Shown in pieces: positions 8,273 through 17,002 of a stretch of DNA of 45,714 bases. The position numbers and the translations under genes were made by a program. A model generated the notes under the pieces. It did not search any database, was not told the origin of the DNA, and saw only the letters and a program-made list of their open reading frames with translations. Position 1 is the first letter of the stretch. Every line of letters starts with the position of its first letter. Source of the stretch: an uncultured Oscillospiraceae bacterium (GTDB lineage: Bacteria; Bacillota; Clostridia; Oscillospirales; Oscillospiraceae); NCBI GenBank assembly GCA_904420435.1, contig CAJFVK010000004.1, positions 1-45,714 on the forward strand, written 5' to 3'.

Positions 8273-8712
8273 AGTCGTTTCTCTCCTGTGGAAGTGGTTC
8301 CCCCGCCCCTTGGGCGGGAATAGCGGAAAGCGGCGGGAGCAAACTCCCGCCGCTTATGCCGATAATACAGCGGATCAGCCCCCAGGAAAGGGGCCAGGGG
8401 AAGCCTCCCAAAAAGGGGGCCAGGGGGCAAAGCCCCGGTTGATTTGCCTCCGGCAAATCAAAAAAGGAAATCATTTTTGTCAGGACATGTGCCTGACAAA
8501 AATCCCTCGACCCGCGCGCCCCAAATCGGGGGCGCGCACACCAGTGACCGACGTCACTGGTGAGGGGGAAAGCGGCGATGCGCCGCCGGTGGCGGATGCA
8601 GCGAGCCGCTTTCGAGGATGGGCCCCGGCTGGCGGGTACTGTTCGTACCCACCAGCCGGAATGGCCCGACGGTGAAAGTCGAGGGGGCAAAGTCCCCCTT
8701 CGAGCGCTCAGC
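8273..8712. repeat. Hairpin-rich intergenic repeat, copy B (argG-argH)
   Basis: A 440-base gap inside the arg operon with no gene. Stem-loops follow each other: CCCGCCC (8303-8318), AAGCGGCGGGAG (8328-8355), GATTTGCC (8441-8459), TTTTTGTCAG (8474-8502), GCGCGCCCC (about 8514-8537), CCAGTGAC (8541-8560) and a 15-base-pair stem with one mismatch at 8625-8659. Bases 8435-8545 match 4502-4612. The flanking modules differ from copy A, so it appears built from interchangeable hairpin blocks. In the mRNA it could attenuate, stabilise or process the transcript. Confidence 0.8.
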
Positions 8713-9933
8713 TTACAGCTTCCCCTGATCCCGCAGGGCCAGGATGGTGTCCGGCAGGCCCCACAGGTTGATGAAGCCCGTGGCGTCGGCCTGGTTGTAG
8801 TCGCTCTCCTGGAAGGTGACGATGTTCTCCGAGTAAAGGGTTTCCGGGGAGGTGACGCCGGCGGTGATGATGTTGCCCTTGTAGAGCTTCAGCTTCACCT
8901 GGCCGGTGACGTGCTTCTGGGTGTCCACGGCAAAGGCCTGGAGGGCCTCCCGCAGGGGGGTGAACCACTTGCCGTTGTAGATCAGGTCCGCGAAGTCCAC
9001 GCTCAGCTTCTTCTTCATGTGGGCGGTGTCCTTGTCGATGGTGATCATCTCCAGCACCTCGTGGGCCCGGTAGAGGATCGCGCCGCCCGGGGTCTCATAG
9101 ACGCCCCGGTCCTTCATACCGGTCATCCGGTTCTCCACAATGTCCAGGATACCGATGCCGTTCTTGCCGCCCAGCTCGTTGAGCTTGCGGATCACGTCGC
9201 TGGCCTTCATCTTCACGCCGTCCACGGCCACAGGCCAGCCCTTCTCAAAGTCCACGGTCACATAGGTGGGCTCGTCGGGGGCCATGGCCGGGGAAACGCC
9301 CATCTCCAGGAATCCCGGCTTGTCGTACTGGGGCTCGCTGGCGGGATCCTCCAGATCCAGGCCCTCGTGGCTCAGGTGCCACAGGTTCTTGTCCTTGGAG
9401 TAGCTGGTTTCCCGGCTGATCTTCAGCGGTACGTTGTGGGCCTCCGCGTAGTCGATCTCCTCATCCCGGCTCTTGATGTCCCACTCACGCCAGGGGGCGA
9501 TGATGGTCATCTCCGGGGCGAAGCGCTTGATGGCCAGCTCGAAGCGGATCTGGTCGTTGCCCTTGCCGGTGCAGCCGTGGGCGATGGCATCGGCGTTCTC
9601 CTTCTTGGCGATCTCCACCAGGCCCTTGGCGATGATGGGCCGGGCGAAGGCGGTGCCCAGCAGATAGTCCTCATACTTGGCGCCCATCATCATGGAGGGG
9701 ACGATCACATCGTCCACCATCTCGTCCACCAGATCCATAATGTACAGCTTGCTGGCGCCGGTCTTGATGGCCTTCTCCTCCAGACCCTCCAGCTCATCTC
9801 CCTGCCCCACGTCGGCGGCGGCGGCGATGATCTCCGGGTTGTTGTAGTGCTCCTTCAGCCAGGGAATGATAATGGATGTATCCAGGCCGCCGGAGTAGGC
9901 CAGCACGATCTTCTTAATCTCTTTTTTGCTCAT
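8713..9933 (-). CDS. argG: Argininosuccinate synthase
   Basis: ATP-dependent joining of citrulline and aspartate. The N-type ATP-pyrophosphatase motif [10 protein letters not shown] is at 11-20, and GCTGKGND follows in the middle of the protein. The start is the ATG at 9933, preceded by GGAGGA; a longer in-frame reading to 10002 has no ribosome site and would run into the promoter. The length is 406 residues, normal for the family. It is the first gene of the operon, with a good promoter and palindromic candidate operator 40-75 bases upstream, so arginine control is expected to act here. Confidence 0.96.
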   Translation of the reverse strand: MSKKEIKKIVLAYSGGLDTSIIIPWLKEHYNNPEIIAAAADVGQGDELEGLEEKAIKTGASKLYIMDLVDEMVDDVIVPSMMMGAKYEDYLLGTAFARPIIAKGLVEIAKKENADAIAHGCTGKGNDQIRFELAIKRFAPEMTIIAPWREWDIKSRDEEIDYAEAHNVPLKISRETSYSKDKNLWHLSHEGLDLEDPASEPQYDKPGFLEMGVSPAMAPDEPTYVTVDFEKGWPVAVDGVKMKASDVIRKLNELGGKNGIGILDIVENRMTGMKDRGVYETPGGAILYRAHEVLEMITIDKDTAHMKKKLSVDFADLIYNGKWFTPLREALQAFAVDTQKHVTGQVKLKLYKGNIITAGVTSPETLYSENIVTFQESDYNQADATGFINLWGLPDTILALRDQGKL

Positions 9934-9973
9934 CTCTCTGTCCTCCGTTGGAAGAATTTCCTGTTGTGCATAT

Positions 9974-10006
9974 ATATTACATCTCTTTGCATGATTTCTC
10001 AATGCA
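9974..10006 (-). promoter_or_regulatory. arg operon promoter with overlapping inverted repeat
   Basis: On the minus strand: TTGAGA (10002-9997), 17 bases, TAATAT (9979-9974). The inverted repeat TGCAT-N9-ATGCA (9988-10006) covers the -35 box and part of the spacer. A second AT-rich imperfect dyad, TGTGCATATATATTACA (9966-9982), covers the -10. Both positions would suit an ArgR/AhrC-type repressor, but neither is a close match to the TGAATWWWWATTCA ARG box. The regulator is not in the window. Confidence 0.6.
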
Positions 10007-10162
10007 CTTTTTTTGAAAACACACCGCTCGATTTAACGATCTTTTTGTGCATATTACCCAGATTCCTCTCCTGCTTCTCCAGGAGCCCAGGGATTGTCCG
10101 CCCCGTTTTCTTCCCGTTCTCTGGAAAACTCCTCCACTTATATTCACTCTATTCTTCAAAAT

Positions 10163-10195
10163 ATTCACCCCGTCCAGCATGCGGACGGGGTGAAT
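10163..10195 (-). terminator. Terminator of the galKTE operon
   Basis: A perfect 13-base-pair stem, ATTCACCCCGTCC and its complement, with a 7-base loop. It lies just after the galE stop, with an AT-rich stretch (ATTTTG) following on the minus strand. Confidence 0.75.
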
Positions 10196-10205
10196 CGCGC
10201 TTCTC

Positions 10206-11195
10206 CTATTTGCCGTAGCCGTCGGGATGGCCGCTGTGCCAGGTCCAGGCGTCGGCGATAATCTGCTCCAACCCCCGCTCCGGCTTCCAGCCCAGCTGCT
10301 CCAGGGCCTTCCGGTTGGAGGCGATGAGGACCGAGGGGTCCCCGGCCCGCCGGGGCTCCACCACCGCCGGGATCGGCTTTCCGGTGACCTTCCGGGCGGT
10401 TTCGATGATCTCCTTGACGCTGAAGCCCTTGCCGTTGCCCAGGTTGAAGGGCCCGCTCTCCCCGCCCCGGTCCAGGTACTCCAGGGCCAGCAGGTGGGCG
10501 CTGACCAGATCCCGGACGTGGATATAGTCCCGGATGCAGGTGCCGTCAGGGGTGGGATAGTCGTCGCCGAAGATGCCCACGTGGTCCCGCTTGCCCAGGG
10601 CGCACTGGAGCACAATGGGGATCAGGTGGCTCTCCGGGTTGTGGTCCTCGCCGATGTCCGCCTCCGTGTTGGCGCCGGCGGCGTTGAAGTACCGCAGGGC
10701 CGCGTACCGGATGCCGTAGGCCCGGCTGCACCACTTGAGCATCCCCTCGATGGCCAGCTTGCTGGCGCCATAGGGATTGGTGGGCTCCGTGCGGTCCGTT
10801 TCCTCAATGGGCTGCTTCTCCGGTTCGCCGTAGGTGGCGGCGGTGGAGGAGAAGACAATCTTGTCCACCTTGTGCTTGACCATGGCTTCCAGCATGGACT
10901 GGGCCCCGGCCACATTGTTGCCGTAGTACTTCAGGGGATTGGTGACGCTCTCTCCCACTAGGGAGAAAGCGGCGAAGTTGATCACCCCGTCGATCTGGTT
11001 CTCGGTGAACACCTTGTCCAGAAACGCCCGGTCCCGCACGTCGCCCACACACAGCCGGGCGCCGCCCTTCACCGCCGCGGCGTGGCCAGTGCACAGGTTG
11101 TCCGCCACCACCACATCGTAGCCCTTTTCTACCAGCAGCGCCACCATGTGGCTGCCGATATAGCCGGCGCCGCCGGCCACCAGAATGGTCTTCAT
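10206..11195 (-). CDS. galE: UDP-glucose 4-epimerase
   Basis: Interconverts UDP-galactose and UDP-glucose using tightly bound NAD; it completes the Leloir pathway and supplies UDP-galactose for surface glycans. An extended short-chain dehydrogenase: GGAGYIGS at 8-15 binds NAD, SST at 116-118 and Y142-x3-K146 (PYGASK) are catalytic. The length is 329 residues. The ATG has GAGGAGG upstream. It is the last gene of galK-galT-galE, 52 bases after galT, and is followed by a strong terminator. Confidence 0.95.
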   Translation of the reverse strand: MKTILVAGGAGYIGSHMVALLVEKGYDVVVADNLCTGHAAAVKGGARLCVGDVRDRAFLDKVFTENQIDGVINFAAFSLVGESVTNPLKYYGNNVAGAQSMLEAMVKHKVDKIVFSSTAATYGEPEKQPIEETDRTEPTNPYGASKLAIEGMLKWCSRAYGIRYAALRYFNAAGANTEADIGEDHNPESHLIPIVLQCALGKRDHVGIFGDDYPTPDGTCIRDYIHVRDLVSAHLLALEYLDRGGESGPFNLGNGKGFSVKEIIETARKVTGKPIPAVVEPRRAGDPSVLIASNRKALEQLGWKPERGLEQIIADAWTWHSGHPDGYGK

Positions 11196-11247
11196 GGACG
11201 ATTCCTCCTCATCTCATTCAAAGATTTGCCGTATCCGCTTCCGCTTC

Positions 11248-12738
11248 TCAGCGGACCGATGTAACGAACCGCAGGAAGGCCTGCTGGCCCTCCGCCGTCC
11301 GCTTGTAGACCCCCGCCTGCTCCAGCACCTTGGCGAAGGCCCTGCCAATCTCGTCCCGGAGGATGCCAGCCGTATTCTCCGGGGTAAACTCGTACCGCCC
11401 CCGCAGCTCCTCCGCCCAGTCCGCGTGCTTCTCAATGGCCGGGTGGGCCCGCAGGTCCCCGCCCTCCGCCAGCACCCGGGCCAGCAGGTCCATCTCCCCC
11501 TTCAGACGGGCGGGCAGCACCGCCAGTCCCATCACCTCAATGAGGCCGATGTTCTCCTTTTTGATGTGATGCAGCTCCGGGTGGGGGTGGTAGACCCCCA
11601 GTGGGTACTCCTCCGTGGTGATGTTGTTGCGGAGCACCAGGTCCAGCTCAAACTTCCCCTGGCGCATCCGGGCGATGGGGGTGATGGTGTTGTGGGGCTC
11701 CCCGTCGGTTTCCGCGAAGATGAAGGCCTCCGGGTCGGTGTAGCCCCGCCAAGCGGCGAGGATCCTGTCCCCCAGCTCCACCAGCCTCTCCCGGTCGCCG
11801 CAGCGCAGCCGGAGGACGGACATGGGCCAGCGGGGGATCCCCGCCTCCACGTCCTCAAAGCCCGGGAAGGACACCGGCCGGTCCACCGGGGCTCGCTCCA
11901 TGGCGAAGGTGTAGCGCCCCCCCTGGAAGTGGTCGTGGCTCAGGATGGACCCCCCCACGATGGGCAGGTCCGCGTTGGACCCCACAAAGTAGTGGGGGAA
12001 CTGGGACACAAAGTCCAGGAGCTTGCGGAAGGTGGCCCGCTCGATCTTCATGGGCACGTGCCGGCTGTTGAAGACGATGCAGTGCTCGTTGTAGTAGACA
12101 TAGGGGGAGTACTGGAGGAACCAGTCCTTCCCGTCGATGGTCACCGGGATGATCCGGTGGTTCTCCCGGGCCGGGTGGTTGATCCGGCCGGCGTACCCCT
12201 CGTTCTCCGGGCACAGCTGGCACTTGGGGTACCCGGACTGGGGCGCCGCCTTGGCCGCGGCGATGGCCTTGGGGTCCTTCTCCGGCTTGGAGAGGTTGAT
12301 GGTGATGTCCAGGTTTCCGTAGGCCGTGGCGGCCACCCACTTCCGGTCCTTTGCGATCCGGTAGCGCCGGATATAGTCCGTATCCTGGCTGAAGGCGTAG
12401 TACCAGTCCGTGGCGGCCTTGGGGCTCTGGGCGTACTTCTCCCGGAAGGTCCGGCGCACCTGGGCCGGCCGGGGCGTCAGCAGCCCCATGAGCTTGGTGT
12501 CAAACAGGTCCCGGCTGACCGCATCCCCCGCGATCACCCCGCGCTCCGCCGCATCATCCAGTAGACGTCCCAAAATCTCCTCCAACGGCAGCTCCGCCGC
12601 CTCTCCCTCCGGCGGCGTGAAGGCATCCAGCTCCATCATCTCCAGCAGCCGGTTGATAGCCCAGACCCGGTCGCAGGGCTCCAGCAGCCCCCGGCGGATA
12701 CCGTAGTCCGCCAGGGCGGCAACATAGGCGTCAATCAT
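11248..12738 (-). CDS. galT: Galactose-1-phosphate uridylyltransferase, class II
   Basis: Exchanges UMP between UDP-glucose and galactose-1-phosphate. It is 496 residues, the length of the Firmicutes class II family and much longer than class I enzymes. Visible landmarks are CQLCPENEG (173-181), a basic stretch with GRINHPAREN, and SHDHFQGG (267-274), the probable nucleotidyl-transfer histidine region. The ATG is preceded by GGGGAAAGGAA. It follows galK by 28 bases. The class II form is an argument for a Firmicutes host. Confidence 0.95.
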   Translation of the reverse strand: MIDAYVAALADYGIRRGLLEPCDRVWAINRLLEMMELDAFTPPEGEAAELPLEEILGRLLDDAAERGVIAGDAVSRDLFDTKLMGLLTPRPAQVRRTFREKYAQSPKAATDWYYAFSQDTDYIRRYRIAKDRKWVAATAYGNLDITINLSKPEKDPKAIAAAKAAPQSGYPKCQLCPENEGYAGRINHPARENHRIIPVTIDGKDWFLQYSPYVYYNEHCIVFNSRHVPMKIERATFRKLLDFVSQFPHYFVGSNADLPIVGGSILSHDHFQGGRYTFAMERAPVDRPVSFPGFEDVEAGIPRWPMSVLRLRCGDRERLVELGDRILAAWRGYTDPEAFIFAETDGEPHNTITPIARMRQGKFELDLVLRNNITTEEYPLGVYHPHPELHHIKKENIGLIEVMGLAVLPARLKGEMDLLARVLAEGGDLRAHPAIEKHADWAEELRGRYEFTPENTAGILRDEIGRAFAKVLEQAGVYKRTAEGQQAFLRFVTSVR

Positions 12739-12766
12739 GTTCCTTTCCCCTTTCCCTTTTCGCGCC

Positions 12767-14041
12767 CTATACCAGGCGGGCGCCGCCCACCGGGCGGATA
12801 GTCAGCACGTGGCAGCTGCCGCTGCCCAGCACCCGCTCCATCTCCTCCTGGAAGGCCGGCAGGATCTCCAGGGGCACAAAGGCCTGGATCGTCCCGGCAA
12901 AGCCGCCACCGTGGACCCGGCAGGCCCCCCTGCCGCCCAGCAGCTTCTCGCACAGGGCCAGGGCCACCGCCACCTCCTGGTGGTGGGTGTACCCGGCGGG
13001 CACCACGTTCTGCAGTAGCCGCCAGCTGGAGAGGCCGGACTCCCGCACCAGGCGGAGGAACGTGTCAAAGTCCCCCCGGCCCAGGGCGGCCACCTGCTCC
13101 GTCACCCGGCGGTTGTCCTCATAGATATGGATAGCCCGGAGCACCGCCCGGTCCCCGGCCTTCAGCCGCAGGGTGGGCAGGGCGGCGTAGAACGCCTCCT
13201 CCGGCACCTCCCGCAGCACGGTCTTACCGAAGTGGGCGCTGACCTCCCGCAGCTCCCGGGTCACCGCCGCGTACTCGTCGGTAAGATCCGCATGGTCCGC
13301 GCCGCTGTCCACAATGCACAGGGCGTGGCCGGTGGCGGCAAAGTCGAAATCCAGCCGCTCCACCACCGGGTGGGCGTTGTCCTGGAAGTCGATGGTCACC
13401 ATGCCGCCCACAGAGGAGGCCATCTGGTCCAGCAGGCCGCTGGGCTTGCCGAAGTAGACGTTCTCCGCGTACTGGCCAACCTGGGCCAGGGTGACGGCGT
13501 CGCATTGTCCGCCGTAAAAAAGGCTGTTGATCATATTGGCCACCAGCACCTCAAAGGCCGCGGAGGAGCTGAGGCCGCTGCCCTTCAGGACGCTGGAGGT
13601 GGTGTAGGCGTCAAATCCCTCCAGGGGGCAGCCCCGCTGGGCAAACCAGGCGGCGATGCCCCGGACAATGGCGGCGGAGGAGTTCCGCTCCTCCGCCCGG
13701 GGCTCCAGATCGTCCAGCTCCACCACGTCCATGGGAAAGCCCTCGCTCTGGATGCGGATTACCCGGTCCCGGTTGGGGGCCGCCGCGGCGATCACGTCCA
13801 GGTTCACGCTGCCCGCCAGGACCCGGCCGCGCTGATGGTCCGTATGGTTGCCGCCGATCTCCGTGCGGCCCGGAGCGGAGAACACCGCGATCCGCTCCGC
13901 CGGGCCGAAGGTATCCTCCAGCTCCTGGATCAGCCCCCGGTACCGCACCGACTGCACCGGCGCGGCCGCCGGCCCATAGAGCCGGCGGAGCTGCTCCTCC
14001 AGCCTGTCAAAATCGTTCACCGGGGAAAACACGTATTCCAC
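12767..14041 (-). CDS. galK: Galactokinase
   Basis: GHMP-family kinase that phosphorylates galactose at C1 after uptake. The substrate motif GRTEIGGNHTDHQ is at 58-70, the ATP loop KGSGLSSSAA at 153-162 and the third GHMP motif GGGFAGT near the C-terminus. The start is GTG at 14041 with GGAGGG seven bases upstream. The length is 424 residues, slightly longer than E. coli GalK. It is the first gene of the gal operon with its own -10 box (14090-14095), and lies just downstream of the mgl transport genes. Confidence 0.94.
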   Translation of the reverse strand: MEYVFSPVNDFDRLEEQLRRLYGPAAAPVQSVRYRGLIQELEDTFGPAERIAVFSAPGRTEIGGNHTDHQRGRVLAGSVNLDVIAAAAPNRDRVIRIQSEGFPMDVVELDDLEPRAEERNSSAAIVRGIAAWFAQRGCPLEGFDAYTTSSVLKGSGLSSSAAFEVLVANMINSLFYGGQCDAVTLAQVGQYAENVYFGKPSGLLDQMASSVGGMVTIDFQDNAHPVVERLDFDFAATGHALCIVDSGADHADLTDEYAAVTRELREVSAHFGKTVLREVPEEAFYAALPTLRLKAGDRAVLRAIHIYEDNRRVTEQVAALGRGDFDTFLRLVRESGLSSWRLLQNVVPAGYTHHQEVAVALALCEKLLGGRGACRVHGGGFAGTIQAFVPLEILPAFQEEMERVLGSGSCHVLTIRPVGGARLV

Positions 14042-14089
14042 GGGAGTTCCCTCCTTTTCTCTGTTGTTAAATTGCCTTTTCTGCCTATC

Positions 14090-14095
14090 ATTATA
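14090..14095 (-). promoter_or_regulatory. Probable galK -10 box
   Basis: TATAAT on the minus strand, 49 bases before the galK GTG. The -35 region is poor (TGTTTT at 17 bases), which suggests an activated promoter. It lies between the mglC terminator and galK. Confidence 0.5.
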
Positions 14096-14164
14096 AGCTC
14101 GATTTGCCGGGAAAACATAGATTTTTTGCTCATCTTGCTGGAGCTTTGTCCCGGCATCCCTGTG

Positions 14165-14196
14165 AAAAACGCCCCGGCGGGCGCCGGAGCGTTTTT
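14165..14196 (-). terminator. Terminator after mglC
   Basis: Long inverted repeat AAAAACGC...CCGGCG with one mismatch. It ends in GTTTTT on the minus strand, about 55 bases after the mglC stop. It separates the transport genes from galKTE. Confidence 0.75.
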
Positions 14197-14249
14197 CGAA
14201 ACAATCTTCCCTCTCATGATGGCGGCCTCCGCCGCCGGAACCGCAGAGA

Positions 14250-15317
14250 TTACTTCTTCACCAGGTACTTGCGCATATCCAGGGCGCAGGCAAAAAGGAT
14301 GATGCCGCCCTTGATCAGGTACTGGTAGTTGGTGTCCACGCCGGTGAACGTCAGTCCCACGAAGATCAGCCGCAGCATGATGACGCCGATGACGATGCCG
14401 CTGATCTTGCCGATGCCGCCCACGAAGCTGACGCCGCCGATGACGCAGGCCGCGATGGCGTCCAGCTCGTAGTTGAGGCCCGTGTTGGCGTTATTGGCCG
14501 CCACGCGGGCGCCCTCAATGAAGCCGGTCCAGCCGTACATGGCGCCGGCCAGGGCGAAGACCAGGATGGTGGTCAGCAGCACGTTGACGCCGGACACCCG
14601 GGCGGCCTCCTCGTTGGAGCCCAGGGCGAACATGTTCTTGCCGAAGGTGGTCTTGTTCCAGATGAACCACATGAGGACCGCCAGGATGATGGAGTAGAGC
14701 ACGTAGCGGGGAACCGGGATGGAGGCACCGTTGGCGGCAGGAATGCTAAACAGGGGATCCCGGACAAAGCTGGTGTAGCTCTCCGCCAGGTTGCCGATGG
14801 TGTTGCCGCCGTTGTTGCCCATCTGGACATAGAGCAGCAGCAGGGTGTACAAAATCAGCTGGGTGCCCAGGGTGACGATGAAGGGGTGCAGCTTGAACTT
14901 GCCCACAAAGAACCCGTTGAACGCGCCCACCAGGGCGCCGATCCCCATGGCAACGAGGATCACCACCGGAACCGGCAGGGTGCCGATGCCCGGCCACATC
15001 TTGTTGCTGGCCTCCACGCTCTGGAGCAGGGAGGCGGAGACGCAGGCCGTGAGGCCCACGCAGCGGCCGGCGCTCAGGTCCGTACCGGTGAGGACGATGC
15101 ACCCGGCGATGCCCAGGGCGGCGGGCAGGTAGGCCGCCGTCAGGGAGAGGATGTTGACCAGGGAACTGGGCGACACAAAGCCGGGCTTGTAGATGGCGAT
15201 ACCCACGGCGGCTACCACCATGATGATGATCAGCATGTTGTTCATCACCATGTCGCCCAGCCGCTTGGCGCTGAACTTCTGGGCCTTCGCGGCCAGTTCT
15301 TTAGACTCTTGACTCAT
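14250..15317 (-). CDS. mglC: Galactose/methyl-galactoside ABC transporter permease
   Basis: Integral membrane permease of the sugar ABC family (MglC/RbsC type), 355 residues with about ten hydrophobic segments. The cytoplasmic N-terminus is followed by a first helix near 25-45. The family signature region GLTACVSASL and LNYELDAIAACVIGGVSFVGG is present. It is the last gene of an mglB-mglA-mglC set, 15 bases after mglA. Galactose is the likely substrate because galK-galT-galE follow directly. The permease sequence alone does not prove the sugar; ribose or other hexoses are possible. Confidence 0.88.
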   Translation of the reverse strand: MSQESKELAAKAQKFSAKRLGDMVMNNMLIIIMVVAAVGIAIYKPGFVSPSSLVNILSLTAAYLPAALGIAGCIVLTGTDLSAGRCVGLTACVSASLLQSVEASNKMWPGIGTLPVPVVILVAMGIGALVGAFNGFFVGKFKLHPFIVTLGTQLILYTLLLLYVQMGNNGGNTIGNLAESYTSFVRDPLFSIPAANGASIPVPRYVLYSIILAVLMWFIWNKTTFGKNMFALGSNEEAARVSGVNVLLTTILVFALAGAMYGWTGFIEGARVAANNANTGLNYELDAIAACVIGGVSFVGGIGKISGIVIGVIMLRLIFVGLTFTGVDTNYQYLIKGGIILFACALDMRKYLVKK

Positions 15318-15332
15318 TGTATCTCTTCCCCC

Positions 15333-16832
15333 TTACACGTATTTGGCAGCCAGGGTCAGGATCTCCTCCTGGCTGGTATGGGTGGCGTCCACCTCGCCGG
15401 CCAGCTGGCCACCGGACATGACCAGAATCCGGTCGCACACGCCCAGCAGCTCCGGCATCTCGGAGGAAACCATGATCACGCCCTTGCCCTGCTTGGCCAG
15501 GTCGATAATCAGCTGATAGATCTCGTACTTCGCGCCCACGTCGATGCCGCGGGTGGGCTCATCCAGCAGCAGGACCTCCGGGTTGGTCAGCAGCCACCGG
15601 CCGATGATGACCTTCTGCTGGTTGCCGCCGGACAGGGTGCGGATCTGGGTCTTCTGGTCGGGGGTCTTGATCCGCATGGCCTGGATGGCCCAGTCGGTCT
15701 TCTCCCGCATCCTTTTGTCGCTCAGGCACACGTGGCCCAGCAGATAGTCCTTCAGGCTGGAGATCACCGTGTTCTCCTTGATATCCCGGATGCCGAAGAT
15801 GCCGGTGGCCCGGCGCTCCTCGGTGAGCAGGGCAAAGCCGTTTTTGATGGACTCCTTGGGGTTGCGGTTGTGGATCTCCCTGCCGTGGAGGCGGATATGA
15901 CCGCCGCCCCGGGTCATGGCGCCAAAGAGGTTCTCCAGCACCTCCGTGCGCCCGGAGCCGTCCAGGCCGGCGATGCCCAGCACCTCCCCCTGGCGCAGCT
16001 GGAAGGACGCGTCCTTCAGCCGGGTGTACTTGCCGGAGATGTGCTCCACATCCAAGATCACCTCGCCGGGCTTATTGGTCTTGGGCGGGAAGCGGTTGGT
16101 CAGCTCCCGGCCCACCATCAGGCGGATGATCTCCTCCATGGTCAGCTCCTTGGCCGGCCGGGTGGCCACCCAGGTGCCGTCCCGCATGATGGTGACCTCG
16201 TCGCTGATGCGCAGGATCTCGTCCATCTTGTGGCTGATGTAGATGATGCCGCAGCCCTTGTCCCGCAGCATGTTGATGATGCGGAAGAGGTGCTCCACCT
16301 CCGCCTCTGTCAGGGACGAGGTGGGCTCGTCGAACACCACAATCTTCGCGTCATAGCTGACGGCCTTGGCGATCTCCACCATCTGCCGCTGGGAAACGGG
16401 CAGGGTGGACATGATGGCCTTGGGGTTCACCGTGACCTCCAGCTGCTCAAAGATCTCCTTGGTGCGCCTGGCCATGATCCCCTCGCTGACCATGATGCCC
16501 CCCACCTTGGGGTAGCGCCCCAGCCAAAGATTGTCCTGGACGCTGCGGGTCAGGGCCTGGTTGAGCTCCTGATGCACCATGGCCACCCCGTTCTCCAGGG
16601 CCTCCTTGGCGCTTCTGAAATTGACTTCCTTCCCGTCCAGGGTGATGGTGCCGCCGTCCTTGGCGTAGATGCCGAACAGGCACTTCATCAGGGTGGACTT
16701 GCCGGCGCCGTTCTCCCCCATCAGGGCGTGGACCGTTCCGGCCCGGACCGTCAGGCTGACGCCGTCCAGGGCCTTGACGCCGGGAAACTCCTTGGTGATG
16801 CCCCGCATCTCCAGCAGTGCTGGCTGCTCCAT
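15333..16832 (-). CDS. mglA: Galactose/methyl-galactoside ABC transporter ATP-binding protein
   Basis: Double ATPase of carbohydrate-uptake (CUT2) transporters, 499 residues. The N-terminal domain has Walker [10 protein letters not shown] at 39-47 and the Walker B stretch [10 protein letters not shown]. The C-terminal domain has the degenerate P-loop [10 protein letters not shown] typical of MglA/RbsA, the signature LSGGNQQKV and [15 protein letters not shown]. The start is the ATG at 16832 with GAGGAGG just upstream; an in-frame reading 19 codons longer lacks a ribosome site. A 170-base gap with hairpins separates it from mglB, which normally keeps the binding protein more abundant than the ATPase. 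Confidence 0.92.
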   Translation of the reverse strand: MEQPALLEMRGITKEFPGVKALDGVSLTVRAGTVHALMGENGAGKSTLMKCLFGIYAKDGGTITLDGKEVNFRSAKEALENGVAMVHQELNQALTRSVQDNLWLGRYPKVGGIMVSEGIMARRTKEIFEQLEVTVNPKAIMSTLPVSQRQMVEIAKAVSYDAKIVVFDEPTSSLTEAEVEHLFRIINMLRDKGCGIIYISHKMDEILRISDEVTIMRDGTWVATRPAKELTMEEIIRLMVGRELTNRFPPKTNKPGEVILDVEHISGKYTRLKDASFQLRQGEVLGIAGLDGSGRTEVLENLFGAMTRGGGHIRLHGREIHNRNPKESIKNGFALLTEERRATGIFGIRDIKENTVISSLKDYLLGHVCLSDKRMREKTDWAIQAMRIKTPDQKTQIRTLSGGNQQKVIIGRWLLTNPEVLLLDEPTRGIDVGAKYEIYQLIIDLAKQGKGVIMVSSEMPELLGVCDRILVMSGGQLAGEVDATHTSQEEILTLAAKYV

Positions 16833-16858
16833 ATGATTCCTCCTCTCTCCTTGTGAAA

Positions 16859-16963
16859 CCACCGCTTCACCCGCGGCTGCTTGATCCACGGCTCAAGCGG
16901 TGGCTCCGCGATAAACGGGCACGGGGCCGCCCGGTGGAGGCGGATGCCCCCACGGGCAGCCCC
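16859..16963 (-). other. Intercistronic hairpins between mglB and mglA
   Basis: Two stem-loops: 16859-16867 with 16895-16903 (CCACCGCTT) and 16923-16933 with 16953-16963 (GGGGCCGCCCG, one mismatch). Neither is followed by a T-tract on the minus strand, so they look like 3'-end stabilisers or partial terminators that would favour mglB mRNA over mglA. Confidence 0.5.
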
Positions 16964-17002
16964 GCAAATCACGAAACGCTCTCGCGCAAGGGAATGCCGC
17001 AG

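Noticed and set aside
14886..16856. Plus-strand open frame of 656 codons opposite mglA and mglC
   Set aside because: Antisense shadow of conserved transporter genes; low-complexity His/Gln/Leu/Val content and no family motif.
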